A stretch of 42,210 bases of DNA from Candidatus Aminicenantota bacterium (GCA_016934745.1 JAFGSF010000035.1:1-42210), one strand, 5' to 3'. Positions 15,524 to 24,977 are shown, counted from the first letter of the stretch. Translations and numbers: made by a program. The notes: generated by a model from the letters alone, not told the origin.

Positions 15524-18361
15524 ATGGCTAGTGATAACCGATTAAAAATCGCGCAGCAGGCAGAGAAACTGTTCAAACAGGGAAAAATTGAAGCAGCCAT
15601 TAAAGAATACCAAAAATTAATCGAGCTCAAGCCCGATGATCTCGAAATTCGCCGGATCATTGGCGATTTGTATTTAAAATTAAACAAGCTCCCCGATGCC
15701 ATCAAGCAATTTGAATGGATTTCCGATTTTTATCTTAAAGAAGGTTTTTTTACCAAAGCCATAGCCATGTACAGGCGCATTACCCGCATTGCGCCCCAGA
15801 ACGAATCCATATCCATCAAGCTGGCCGATCTATACACCAAACAAGGATTAATCATCGAGGCCAAACAGATCTATCTTGAAATGGCCGAGGAATACAAGCG
15901 GCAGAACAACCAGAGAAAGGCTCTGGGGATATACAGGAAAATCCTTGAATTCGATCGCGGCAATACCAAAATGCGCATATTGCTGGCTGACAACTATCTG
16001 CGCGAAGACATGAAGGATGATGCAATCAGCGAATACCTCACCGCCAGCGATCTGTTGATAAAAAAAAAGGAGTATGCTCAAGCCGAAGAGCTCTTGCTGC
16101 AAACATACACCAAAGTAAAACATCTGAAAATTTTCGAAAAATTGATTTCCTGTTATATCAGCCAGGGCAACGCCAACAAGGCCATTCAAATGCTCAAAAA
16201 TTTGGGCGAAGAAATATACAAACATTTGACTTTGTTGAAAATCCTGGGTGAACTCTATTTTAAAAACAACCTCATCGCCGAAGCCGAACAAATCTATAAA
16301 AAAATCGCCGAAATTGATCCCAATGAAACCGAAGTGATCATGAAATTAGGCAAAGTATATTTGCAACGGGAGGAATTCGAAAAAGCCTACCAGCTTTTTT
16401 TGCCCACCATCGACCGTTTCATTGAAAAAGAAAAATATGACGAGGCCAATTCACTGCTGCGTTTTATCATCACCTCCAATAACACCTACCTGCCCGCACT
16501 GAACAAGCTGGCGTCCATTTTCAAGGCAACAAAAAAAACCAGCAGCTTGATCGCGATGTATGAATCCCTGCTGCCGATTTATGAGCAAAAAAAAATGCAT
16601 TCCGAGCTGATTGCTGCACTCAAGGAATTGATTGAATTGTCCGATTCACCGTTTGCCTATCAGGAACAGCTGGCCAAATTGACGGGAGAATCTCAAGACG
16701 AAATAGCAGACGGTAACCAGGAACGAGATTTCATTCAATTTCAATTAAGCAACGCCGAACTGGCTTTGCGAAAGAACGATTTTAAAAAAGCGATCGACCT
16801 GTTGAAAACCGCCCAGAACGCTTTTCCGCATAACATTGATATTCGAGTCAAGCTGTTCGATGTATACCAGATGAATAACGACATTGAATCTCTGCTCAAT
16901 GAGGGGATTGAACTGCTCCAGATTTACAAAAATGAAAATAACGACGAAGCATACAAACTGCTTTCCGATAAATTGACCAAACTGAAACCAAACGACGAGC
17001 GCTTGCTCGATTTAAGCGTTCACGAAAGAACCAATATCGAAATCGATTTTGATCATGCCGAAATGATCGAACAAATTAACGAACTGCAGCACCCCGGCGG
17101 CATGGATGAAATAGAAAGTATTGAATTGAAAGGGGAAGAAGATGACATATTTCTCCTGAAGGGCGAAGACAGTGTTCAAATTAAATCCGATAGCGGAATA
17201 AAGAAAGGATTGTCTTCCCATTTGGCGGAACTCGATTTTTATATCAGCGAAGGATATTATGCCAACGCTGAAAAAATCCTGGATCGACTGCAAAAAGAAT
17301 TCCCGGGCAGCAAGGAAATAGCGTCCCGGATCGAACGGATTAAGAAATCCAAAGGAATTCAGCCCGACAAAACCGATTCCATCAAGCTGAAAACCGGTAA
17401 AACCGAACCGATAGAAATCACGTCATCCATCGCCATGGAAAGCGATATTCTTCAAAAATTTGAAGATTCCAAAATCGGCATTGACCTGGACAACGTCCTG
17501 ATGAAGCCGGAAACAAAAAATGCCGCCCCTGATTTTTCAGAAATGGACGACATTCCCTTTAAAATTGAAATTGAACGCGTATTGGAAAATGAACCCGAAC
17601 CGATCATGCCCGATCTGGAAAGCAATCGTAACCCAGAGCCTCCCCCAAAGGAAAAGGCCAGAAGTGCTGATAAAAACTATCTGGGGTCCAGCGCCGATCT
17701 TTTTGACATTGACGATATTTTTACCAGCGATGAAGGCGCTTCCAGTAGCGAGTCCCCGTTCAAGGACATCGATGAAAACGAATTGGCAGAAAGCGAAGTA
17801 GATATTTTTAAAAGCGAGAACGTTTTTCTTGAAGAAGAGGAATATTATGAAACCGAAAAAATTGCCGGCGATGAGTTGGATGCCATAAAATATTGGATAG
17901 ATGAACTGCAAAAACAACGTACTTCAACAGTTGAAAAAAACATGATGGAAATTTTTCAGGCCTTCCAGAAGGGAGTGGATGAAAAAATCGGCCAGGAAGA
18001 CTATGATACACGCTACAATTTGGGGATCGCCTATAAAGAAATGGGACTGATCGAAGAGGCCATTCACGAGTTCCTGATCGCCTCCAAGCATCCTTTGAAA
18101 TTTTTTGACGCGGCCGGCCTTCTGGGCATTTGCTTTCGCGATCAGGGCATGTTCGAAGAATCCATCAACTGGTTTGAGAAGGCATTGGAAAGCCACGATC
18201 GTAAAGATGATGACTACAAGGCCGTTAAATATGAACTGATCCTGACCGCCAGGCTTAAAGAAGATTATCTTTATGCTAAAAAATTGGCTGCCGAAATTTT
18301 AAGTAAGGATCCCAAATATCGTGATATTAAAGAAATCTATGATGAAATTAAAGGGAAATAA
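15524..18361 (+). CDS. large tetratricopeptide-repeat protein
   Basis: Residues 1-360 or so are tandem TPR motifs (for example AEKLFKQGKIEAAIKEYQKLIELKPDDLE and the unit at ALGIYRKILEFD). Further repeats lie near 400-470 and 570-610 (LDFYISEGYYANAEKILDRL), then an acidic low-complexity stretch near 610-800, and a final TPR block (YNLGIAYKEMGLIEEAIHEF). There is no signal peptide or membrane segment, so it should be a cytoplasmic scaffold. Similar long TPR proteins in Acidobacteria and Myxobacteria accompany type IV pili or gliding systems, but no such genes are here. A -10-like TATTAT lies at 15506, 12 nt before the ATG, with no good -35 and no Shine-Dalgarno. Codon use is more AT-rich than in the flanking housekeeping genes. 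Confidence 0.85.
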   Translation: MASDNRLKIAQQAEKLFKQGKIEAAIKEYQKLIELKPDDLEIRRIIGDLYLKLNKLPDAIKQFEWISDFYLKEGFFTKAIAMYRRITRIAPQNESISIKLADLYTKQGLIIEAKQIYLEMAEEYKRQNNQRKALGIYRKILEFDRGNTKMRILLADNYLREDMKDDAISEYLTASDLLIKKKEYAQAEELLLQTYTKVKHLKIFEKLISCYISQGNANKAIQMLKNLGEEIYKHLTLLKILGELYFKNNLIAEAEQIYKKIAEIDPNETEVIMKLGKVYLQREEFEKAYQLFLPTIDRFIEKEKYDEANSLLRFIITSNNTYLPALNKLASIFKATKKTSSLIAMYESLLPIYEQKKMHSELIAALKELIELSDSPFAYQEQLAKLTGESQDEIADGNQERDFIQFQLSNAELALRKNDFKKAIDLLKTAQNAFPHNIDIRVKLFDVYQMNNDIESLLNEGIELLQIYKNENNDEAYKLLSDKLTKLKPNDERLLDLSVHERTNIEIDFDHAEMIEQINELQHPGGMDEIESIELKGEEDDIFLLKGEDSVQIKSDSGIKKGLSSHLAELDFYISEGYYANAEKILDRLQKEFPGSKEIASRIERIKKSKGIQPDKTDSIKLKTGKTEPIEITSSIAMESDILQKFEDSKIGIDLDNVLMKPETKNAAPDFSEMDDIPFKIEIERVLENEPEPIMPDLESNRNPEPPPKEKARSADKNYLGSSADLFDIDDIFTSDEGASSSESPFKDIDENELAESEVDIFKSENVFLEEEEYYETEKIAGDELDAIKYWIDELQKQRTSTVEKNMMEIFQAFQKGVDEKIGQEDYDTRYNLGIAYKEMGLIEEAIHEFLIASKHPLKFFDAAGLLGICFRDQGMFEESINWFEKALESHDRKDDDYKAVKYELILTARLKEDYLYAKKLAAEILSKDPKYRDIKEIYDEIKGK

Positions 18362-18409
18362 ATTTCTGCGATTTTTTTTTGCCGCCCGATCCCTTGGCGC
18401 CATGTTCTG

Positions 18410-18418
18410 TGCTATAAT
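18410..18418 (+). promoter_or_regulatory. extended -10 promoter of the SWIB gene
   Basis: TGC-TATAAT (18410-18418), the same extended -10 as in front of metG. No convincing -35 lies at 17 bp. The leader carries GGAGG at 18437-18441 before the ATG at 18450. Confidence 0.5.
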
Positions 18419-18449
18419 TTAATTTAAAATATTCGCGGAGGAAACTATC

Positions 18450-18776
18450 ATGAATGAAAAAGGCTTGAAAAAACCGGTGAAACTGAAAGCGGATCTGGCG
18501 GCATTTTGCGGAGCCAGCGAACTGCCTCGCTTGGAAATCACGCAGAAGCTCTGGGACCACATTAAAGCAAAAAAGCTCCAAGCAAAAACTGTCAATGGCA
18601 AACCGGAAGGCGCGGGAAAATTCATCGTTGCCGATGAAAAACTTATCAAGCTTTTCAATAATACCAAGGTAACCAGCAAATCTACTGGAAAGGTTACCAA
18701 TTTCACCAACCTGCAGCTCGGGCAAACCATCGATATGATGCAGCTGGCATCCGTCGTCAGCGCCAACATCGAGTAA
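18450..18776 (+). CDS. stand-alone SWIB/MDM2-domain protein
   Basis: The 108-residue protein is essentially one SWIB domain. LAAFCGASELPRLEITQKLWDHIKAKKLQ matches the domain start (family L-x-x-F-x-G-x-x-x-x-R-x-E-V-x-x-x-L-W-x-Y-I-K), with a later DEKLIKLF segment and the final helix LQLGQTIDMMQLASVV. SWIB domains are known from eukaryotic SWI/SNF subunits and MDM2, and in bacteria mainly from Chlamydiae (alone or fused to topoisomerase I) and scattered lineages. Between the usual K-L-Q and D-x-x-L a longer polar segment is present. The bacterial role is poorly known; a chromatin-like or topoisomerase-partner role is guesswork. It has a strong Shine-Dalgarno and is a single-gene unit. Confidence 0.85.
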   Translation: MNEKGLKKPVKLKADLAAFCGASELPRLEITQKLWDHIKAKKLQAKTVNGKPEGAGKFIVADEKLIKLFNNTKVTSKSTGKVTNFTNLQLGQTIDMMQLASVVSANIE

Positions 18777-18786
18777 AAATAATTTA

Positions 18787-18932
18787 GCCAAGCCGGATCG
18801 GTCCTGCCTTTGTCTGCAGATCAGTAAGACTCCAGCATGTTGGGGTCATGCTGCTGGCAGGGCCATGGCCCGTAGCGAGTTGCTTGGCCTTTAAGATAAT
18901 CCGATCGGCAAATCCACTTAGAGGAGATCGGC
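18787..18932 (+). promoter_or_regulatory. candidate structured 5' leader of the DUF362 gene
   Basis: The 157-nt gap can form nested helices. P1 is GCCAAGC (18787-18793) with GCTTGGC (18882-18888). P2 is 9 bp, GGTCCTGCC (18800-18808) with GGCAGGGCC (18856-18864), with one G-U. P3 is CAGCATG (18833-18839) with CATGCTG (18847-18853), loop TTGGGGT. A 4-bp GTCT/AGAC stem lies inside. Downstream, CCGATC (18901-18906) can pair with GATCGG at 18926-18931, beside the GAGGAG Shine-Dalgarno, or alternatively with GATCGG at 18796-18801. I could not match it to a known riboswitch class. Confidence 0.4.
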
Positions 18933-18933
18933 G

Positions 18934-20151
18934 ATGAAAAATAAAAAAGACCATTCACATTCTAAAAATTGCAGCATGAATCGCCGCAGTTTCCTGACGG
19001 CAACCGGCGCGGCATTGGCGGCAGGGTTGATACCCCGGAAAGGTTTTTCCCAGCAAGCTCAACGCACGCCGAGGCCCGACCCACTCAGCATAAAAAGCAA
19101 TGTGCACGTGGCCCTTTGCCAACCTAAAACCGGTTGCTCCATGCCCGGGTTCTTTCCAGCCATTGTCGCCGAGGTGCATCAACCCGGTTCGATGAACGGG
19201 CAGCAACCGGCTGCCGGAGCGGCTAAACGCATGCTGGCGGCGGGGCTGAGTTCCCTGACCGGCGAAAAGGATCCCCGCGATGCCTGGCGCTGCTTCGTCT
19301 CCCCCGGCGAGCGCGTCGGCATCAAGTTCAATCCGGTCGGACACAAGGTCAGCGGCGTGACCTGGGATGTAATCGGTGCCGTGGTCGATGGGCTGGAGAG
19401 TGCCGGCATCCCTCGCCGGGACATGCTGGTCTGGCACCGCTTCAACGACGAGCACGCTCAGACCTACATACCCGAAAAAGTGCACCCCGGCGTAGAAGCC
19501 TACCTGTTGAACTGGTTCATCGTCAAGGACGGGAAAAATACGCCAGGTGGTTTTGAACGCTGGGATGAAAACGTCTTTTACGAAGCCGACGTCACGCTCC
19601 CGGACGAGCAGAACTACCTGGAGGAAATGTTCCATGGCGGCACCAAAAGCTATTTCCCGCGCATCCTGACCCAGAGTGGCAGCGCCGGCGGCGTCGACAA
19701 GGTGATCAACATCCCATCTTTCAAGCACCACGGCGGACCATTCATCACCATGGCGCTAAAGAACCTGGCCTTCGGCGTGACGACCAATTGCCCGCGCGGT
19801 CATTTTTTTATTGAAAGATTCATTTCCGAGGTATGCGCTTTCCCGCCCTTGCGCGACAAGGTGGTGTTGAACATCATGGACGGTTTGCGCGGACAATATG
19901 ACCGGGGCCCGGTACCGGCACCGCAATTTGTATGGCCCTTGGAACGGCTCTATGTTGCAACCGACCCGGTAGCCATGGACAGTGTCGGTTTTGACGTGCT
20001 TCTTGCCAAGCAGATTGAGACGGGCCGGTTGCCTGCGGATAAGGCTGATACAGTCAGAAAAAGGCATTACGGACTGGCTGTTGCGGAAAACCTGGGCTTG
20101 GGTGCCCACAAAGGGCGTCCGATCGAAATTCGAAAAACCGTCCTGGGCTAA
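18934..20151 (+). CDS. Tat-exported DUF362 protein
   Basis: The N-terminus carries a twin-arginine signal (SMNRRSFLTATGAALAAGLIP, R17-R18), so the folded protein is probably exported. The body matches DUF362: LCQPKTGCSMPG, a central KVINIPSFKHHGGPFITMALKNLAFG segment (split motif: NIPSFKHH, MALKNLAFG), CPRGH, and the C-terminal block YVATDPVAMDSVGFDVL followed by a LGLGAHKG end. Tat export usually implies cofactor insertion before transport, and DUF362 proteins are often found with ferredoxin-like domains; none is fused here. The biochemical role is unknown. GAGGAG lies 8 nt before the ATG. The next gene (DUF6599) begins 13 bp downstream and is probably co-transcribed. Confidence 0.85.
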   Translation: MKNKKDHSHSKNCSMNRRSFLTATGAALAAGLIPRKGFSQQAQRTPRPDPLSIKSNVHVALCQPKTGCSMPGFFPAIVAEVHQPGSMNGQQPAAGAAKRMLAAGLSSLTGEKDPRDAWRCFVSPGERVGIKFNPVGHKVSGVTWDVIGAVVDGLESAGIPRRDMLVWHRFNDEHAQTYIPEKVHPGVEAYLLNWFIVKDGKNTPGGFERWDENVFYEADVTLPDEQNYLEEMFHGGTKSYFPRILTQSGSAGGVDKVINIPSFKHHGGPFITMALKNLAFGVTTNCPRGHFFIERFISEVCAFPPLRDKVVLNIMDGLRGQYDRGPVPAPQFVWPLERLYVATDPVAMDSVGFDVLLAKQIETGRLPADKADTVRKRHYGLAVAENLGLGAHKGRPIEIRKTVLG

Positions 20152-20164
20152 GCGGTAAAAGATC

Positions 20165-20650
20165 ATGTTCATGGCACTGAGGACGATACTTACCATAGCC
20201 TGGCTGCTGTCTACTGGAGGCGATCCCCTTTTCAACCTGCTGCCAGCCGATGGCTGCCCCCCCGGCTGGCAACGCCATGGGCAGGAACGCCTGTTCACCG
20301 GCGCAGCACTTTATCAGCATATCAACGGCGGCGCCGAGCTTTACCACCAGTTCGGCTTTGACCGTTTGGTCGTTCAGGACTACGCCGGGGATGCCCATGA
20401 GGCCCGGGTGGAGATCTACAAGATGAACGACCCTGCCGGAGCAGCCGCGGTGTTTGTCGAAATCACCAAGGGCATGACCAGGCAGGCCGTCTACGGTACA
20501 ACCTGCGTACTGGATGACTATCAAATTTTGTTTCTCCGGCAAGCCTATTGCGTCTCAGTAAGCACCTATGAATCCCAACCCGAAACCCTGGCTGCCCTGG
20601 CGGCCCTGGCCACGAAAATTGACACGGCACTTATCGACCTTGGCCGCTGA
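20165..20650 (+). CDS. DUF6599-like exported protein
   Basis: The 161-residue protein has a hydrophobic N-terminus (MALRTILTIAWLLS) that is probably a short signal peptide. The domain shows the DUF6599 pattern FTGAALYQHINGGAELYHQFGF, then ARVEIYKMNDPAGAAAVFVEI and a C-terminal alternating segment. In Acidobacteria-like genomes these proteins typically sit beside DUF362 proteins, as here (13-bp gap), so the two probably act together outside the cytoplasm. The function is unknown. The length is shorter than some family members of 200-300 residues. The ATG lacks a good Shine-Dalgarno; an alternative ATG lies two codons downstream. Confidence 0.7.
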   Translation: MFMALRTILTIAWLLSTGGDPLFNLLPADGCPPGWQRHGQERLFTGAALYQHINGGAELYHQFGFDRLVVQDYAGDAHEARVEIYKMNDPAGAAAVFVEITKGMTRQAVYGTTCVLDDYQILFLRQAYCVSVSTYESQPETLAALAALATKIDTALIDLGR

Positions 20651-20728
20651 CAGACTTTTCTATTAGTTAATTTTCAAATCTTCCGTTAGAATCCCCCCCC
20701 CAAATTCAAGCCTGAAAACCATCGCCGC

Positions 20729-20758
20729 TTGACAAAACGACCCTAATAGAAATACTAT
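20729..20758 (+). promoter_or_regulatory. sigma-70-type promoter of the sigma-54 activator gene
   Basis: A perfect TTGACA (20729-20734), an 18-bp spacer and TACTAT (20753-20758), start near 20765. Flanking CTATTAG (20660-20666) and CTAATAG (20742-20748) form a distant inverted repeat of unclear value. A run of nine C lies at 20693-20701. Confidence 0.6.
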
Positions 20759-20792
20759 GGCTCGACAGGTTTGACGAGAGAGGTTCCGTTCC

Positions 20793-23700
20793 ATGCATGT
20801 ATCCGAATTGCTCCGCCGTTTTTCAGACCGCGACAATTACACCTTCGATCATTGGCAGAACGAAAAATTAAATCGGATCACCGTAGCCAATACTCGGGAC
20901 AATCTGCTGAAAATAAAAAAGATCTTCAACTTTCATTCTAATCACATGCAGAATATCATCGACTTCCGAGAAAATAATTTTGAAATCAACATCATAACGC
21001 AACCATTCCTGGCCAACAACGACAACGCCATAGGCAAGCAAAACGAAGTCCAGGTTAAAAGCCTATTCCGGCAATATCTGGATTTTCTGCATGCCGCCCA
21101 GGAATGGGACATGGATTTTATTGATTTCAATAAATTCCAGATTTTACCTGGAACAATTTTGCGTTTCGGTTGGAATTTGACGATGGAAAAATTTCCCGAT
21201 GCCGCTGCATTTATTCCTCTTTTTAAAAAAAACCCATACTTGCGTTTTTTAAATAAAAGTAATTATCACGATTTTCAAAAAAATCAAAACCAGCAAACAA
21301 CTCACCCGACACCTCCGGGCTATTTGTTCCGCAATGATGATTTTGCCTCGAATATGCTTCATTCCCATTCCATGATTGGCATCAAATCCAGTGCCAATCT
21401 TAAAATAAAAATCAACACCAAAATGCCGTTGCAGGCAAAAATCATCCAAAACACCCTTTTTCACAATTTGGATTCCGAGGAAATTTTGTTTATCAGGATT
21501 GCCGCAGATAAAATATCCATGAACGATTTTTTTGCGGATTTTTGCAATGACCGGATATCCGCAAAAAAGAATACCACCAGCCTAGTTCGGGAATTTAGTC
21601 TTTACCTGAAGCAATCGGCTTTTCAAAAAGTCATCATGGTGATTGATGGTTTGGAAGGGAAAGCAGACGGCCAATTTCTCAGGTTTTTACTTGAATCGGG
21701 AGACATCACCGACCTGACCATCATTCTTCTCAATGATGCACTGCACTTTGATTGCGACCTTGAATTGAATGAAAATCCAAGCAATCCATTGCAAAAAAAA
21801 ATTGCCCCCATCCCCCCGACTCAGAAGCAGAGCAAGCTGAAAAAGCAAGAAATTGAATTACTGAAAATATTCAGAATCATTGAAGCGCCGGTTCCCACTG
21901 CGGTGGCATACATTCTAGATAGTCCCGGAAGCGCAGTGCGGATAAAGGCCTTGCTGAAAAAGAAATATATACGGGAAAACCGGAATTTTTTTTCACTGTG
22001 CGTTCCGGGCAATATTCCCGTCGTCTCAACGGCTGAAAAAAAATTATTGCTCGCACTGATGGCCTCCAGAACAGATTGGCCTTATATTACCATCAGCCAT
22101 TGCATTGCCAGTGAAAATCTGCCGGCGTTGGAGCGATATCTGGAAATTCATGCCAAGCAAGGTTCCGGGGAAATCGCTTCCAGTCCGACGTGCGACCTGA
22201 TTATCCGACACCTTCCTCAGCTCGCGAGCGATCAAAGAATCATCATCCATTTTCTCGAGATCCTTATCCGGAACAATTCGCTCAATCTGGCCGAATGGGT
22301 CCTCCACGACCATGCCGATCCGCGTGCGGTGCTGACCCGGCTGAAATCAGCCCACGTGGCCTTGCGCAGAAAAGAATATCAAAAACTCGGGCAGCTTCTA
22401 GCCGGTCTCAGACAAGTTCCCGAAGCATATGTCGACGAATGGCTTTACCTGAATTTTGTTTCTCTTGAAAAATTTTCCGAATCTAAGAAAGCGGATGCCT
22501 TTGCAAAAAAAATCAAAGATCCCTATTTCCACAGCTTGGCCATGATCCAATTCAGTGACCGGAATATCTATAACGGGAATTTTGCCAAAGCCCGCTCCCA
22601 GCTGGACTCGTCATTGAGTTATTTCCATACCCAAGGCTGCTGCCGTGAGGAAATTGAAATTCAAAACCAACTGGCAAAACTGCAAAGAGAAAAGGGCTCT
22701 TTTTCGGCTGCCGAATCCATGTATAAAACCATATTCATACGAAGCGAAACTGAAGGCTTCAGATTGAACTCTGCTTTCACAGCGGTTGATTTGGGCAACC
22801 TGTACCTGGAAAATGATGATGATTTCCAAGCCGAAAGCTGGTACCAAAAAGCTCTAAAACTATTTGAAAAAGAAAAAAACAATGATGGAATCATGCTGGT
22901 ACATTCAAACCTGATCACTATTTTTATCCACGAGGGCAAATGGAAGGAAGCTGAAAATCTTCTGCACCATGTCCTGTCCCGCAGCGAAGAAAAGAAATTA
23001 CCCGTTTCCTGCGCCATTGACTATTTGAATTGGGCCTACCTTGCATACCTGAGGCTGGACAACGACCACGCCCTGAAGCTCATCGGGCAAGCCACGAAAA
23101 TATTCCAAAAAATCGGCAACAACAAGGGGCTTGCCGAATGCATTTTCCTGAAATGCAATATATTTTTCTTGGATTCACGGACACTGGATACGCAAACTCC
23201 CGGAATCAACCATTTGAACGCGGACCAAAACATTTTCTGGAATATCTGCCAACTCCGCGACCATAACCTCGATCCAGGCCAGGAATCGGCAATGCTCAAA
23301 CAACTCGCCGCCATGCAATCAAAAAAAACAAAATTCGCCGCCATGGCCGTGTTGCTGAAAAAATTTCAGAGAGCGGAATGGCTCGACACGTTCAAGACGA
23401 TTTCCCAGGAATTGTCCGGGAAATCAAAGAATTATTTTTATTATGAGTACTGGTATCTCTACTTTCTCTTGGCCGACGAGAATGAACACATGGACCGCAT
23501 GACCAAAGAAAACTTTTTGGCCATGTACGACTTTTTCTCATTAAACAAAAGGAAGATATCGGAAAAAATCGATCACTGGCGCGCCCATCTAGATGACAGT
23601 AAAAACCATGGCTGCCTTTTTGACGACGCCCGCTTGGTGGAAAACCACAGGCAGTGGCGGCTCCCTGAAGATTTTTTCAACAGTTTTTCATATGAGATCA

Positions 23701-24977
23701 ATAAAAAACTGAAGGTGGATTGGCTGGCCATGCATGTCTATGAAAAAGAACGCCTGCTGTTCAAATTTTCCAATTCAAACCTTTTCAAAGAACTGGCGGA
23801 GGAAATGATCGGCTACCTGCACCGAAATCCTGAAAATCAGAATTTCCATCTCGCTGAAATCAAATCAAAATTCAACAGCCAGGAAAAATATTTCTTTCCT
23901 TTCGCCAGCATTAAAATGATTCCATGGCCGCTCAGTGAGACTTTGAGGGCCAGCATGGTCATAGCCTTCAAGGACAAGGAATCGTATTTTCAGAACTTTT
24001 TTGAAAGGAACAAGGACATTTTGAATAAATTCGCAATTCTTTTTCAAAATTATTTTACAAACGAATACCAAATTCACGAAAAACTTGACTTTATCATTGG
24101 AAACTCTCTAAAAATAAGTGAAATGAAACGCCAGATCGCCCAGATCAGCAAAGTTGATTTTTCCTTGCTGATTACCGGCGAAAGCGGCAGCGGCAAAGAG
24201 CTGGTAGCCCGCGCCGTCCACCAGCTCAGTCCCAGAGTCAGCCAACCTTTTATTTCAGTCAATGCGGCGGCACTGCCCGAAACCCTGCTGGAAGCCGAAC
24301 TGTTCGGATTTAAAAAAGGAGCTTTTAGCGGCGCAGGCGAAAACCGCGTCGGCTTGCTGGAAGCAGCTGATCGCGGCACCTTTTTTTTGGATGAAATCGC
24401 CGATTTGCCAATGAACCTTCAGGCCAAAATGCTGCGGGTTCTGCAGGAAAAGGAAATACGCCGTTTGGGTGAAAACAAAAACATTCAAATCGATGTCCGC
24501 CTGATTTCAGCCTGCAATAAAAACCTGGAAGAACTAATCATGGCCGGCCAGTTCCGCGAAGATTTGTTTTACCGCTTGCAGGACCTGACCATCCAAATCC
24601 CCCCCCTGCGGGAAAGGCGGGAAGACATTCCGCTGTTGGTTGCATATTTTTTAAATAAATTTGGTTATCAAAAAATAGATCCTTTGAAATTGCAGGACAT
24701 CGTTGATATGTTTCAAAACGATTGCTTCCCGGGAAACGTGCGCGAATTGGAATCCAAAATCAAAAAACTGATTACGTTTAATCCCGACTTGGAACATTTG
24801 CCCGGCACGGAAAAAAAGAAATTCAGTTTAAAAAATGCCCGGCAAAATTTCGAATGTTCATTGCTGCTTAACACGCTGAACGAGACCCGCTGGAATAAAA
24901 ATAAAACCGCCGAAAAACTTGGAATCAGTCGCATGGTGCTTTTCAATATGCTTAAAAAGCACCATATTAATAAATGA
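20793..24977 (+). CDS. sigma-54-dependent transcriptional activator with TPR sensor half
   Basis: Bacterial enhancer-binding protein of 1394 residues that should use ATP hydrolysis to open sigma-54 RNA polymerase promoters. The AAA+ domain (about 1100-1320) has Walker A GESGSGKE (near 1127), the sigma-54 contact loop as GAFSGA (usual GAFTGA), Walker B GTFFLDEIADLP and the FREDLFYRL sensor/arginine region. A Fis-type helix-turn-helix closes the protein (RWNKNKTAEKLGISRMVLFNML). Residues about 560-860 are TPRs and about 960-1090 may be a GAF-like sensor. The first 450 residues look like remnants of a kinase-like and a STAND-like ATPase module, without intact catalytic motifs. Related proteins in Acidobacteria and Myxobacteria combine kinase, ATPase, TPR, GAF and sigma-54 domains. 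Its stop overlaps the next ATG (ATGA), tying it to the transporter genes. Confidence 0.92.
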   Translation: MHVSELLRRFSDRDNYTFDHWQNEKLNRITVANTRDNLLKIKKIFNFHSNHMQNIIDFRENNFEINIITQPFLANNDNAIGKQNEVQVKSLFRQYLDFLHAAQEWDMDFIDFNKFQILPGTILRFGWNLTMEKFPDAAAFIPLFKKNPYLRFLNKSNYHDFQKNQNQQTTHPTPPGYLFRNDDFASNMLHSHSMIGIKSSANLKIKINTKMPLQAKIIQNTLFHNLDSEEILFIRIAADKISMNDFFADFCNDRISAKKNTTSLVREFSLYLKQSAFQKVIMVIDGLEGKADGQFLRFLLESGDITDLTIILLNDALHFDCDLELNENPSNPLQKKIAPIPPTQKQSKLKKQEIELLKIFRIIEAPVPTAVAYILDSPGSAVRIKALLKKKYIRENRNFFSLCVPGNIPVVSTAEKKLLLALMASRTDWPYITISHCIASENLPALERYLEIHAKQGSGEIASSPTCDLIIRHLPQLASDQRIIIHFLEILIRNNSLNLAEWVLHDHADPRAVLTRLKSAHVALRRKEYQKLGQLLAGLRQVPEAYVDEWLYLNFVSLEKFSESKKADAFAKKIKDPYFHSLAMIQFSDRNIYNGNFAKARSQLDSSLSYFHTQGCCREEIEIQNQLAKLQREKGSFSAAESMYKTIFIRSETEGFRLNSAFTAVDLGNLYLENDDDFQAESWYQKALKLFEKEKNNDGIMLVHSNLITIFIHEGKWKEAENLLHHVLSRSEEKKLPVSCAIDYLNWAYLAYLRLDNDHALKLIGQATKIFQKIGNNKGLAECIFLKCNIFFLDSRTLDTQTPGINHLNADQNIFWNICQLRDHNLDPGQESAMLKQLAAMQSKKTKFAAMAVLLKKFQRAEWLDTFKTISQELSGKSKNYFYYEYWYLYFLLADENEHMDRMTKENFLAMYDFFSLNKRKISEKIDHWRAHLDDSKNHGCLFDDARLVENHRQWRLPEDFFNSFSYEINKKLKVDWLAMHVYEKERLLFKFSNSNLFKELAEEMIGYLHRNPENQNFHLAEIKSKFNSQEKYFFPFASIKMIPWPLSETLRASMVIAFKDKESYFQNFFERNKDILNKFAILFQNYFTNEYQIHEKLDFIIGNSLKISEMKRQIAQISKVDFSLLITGESGSGKELVARAVHQLSPRVSQPFISVNAAALPETLLEAELFGFKKGAFSGAGENRVGLLEAADRGTFFLDEIADLPMNLQAKMLRVLQEKEIRRLGENKNIQIDVRLISACNKNLEELIMAGQFREDLFYRLQDLTIQIPPLRERREDIPLLVAYFLNKFGYQKIDPLKLQDIVDMFQNDCFPGNVRELESKIKKLITFNPDLEHLPGTEKKKFSLKNARQNFECSLLLNTLNETRWNKNKTAEKLGISRMVLFNMLKKHHINK

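Noticed and set aside
18777..18933. A known riboswitch, tmRNA or other named ncRNA in the DUF362 leader
   Set aside because: None of the conserved cores I know (cobalamin, SAM, TPP, THF, fluoride, c-di-GMP) could be found; kept only as an unassigned structured leader.
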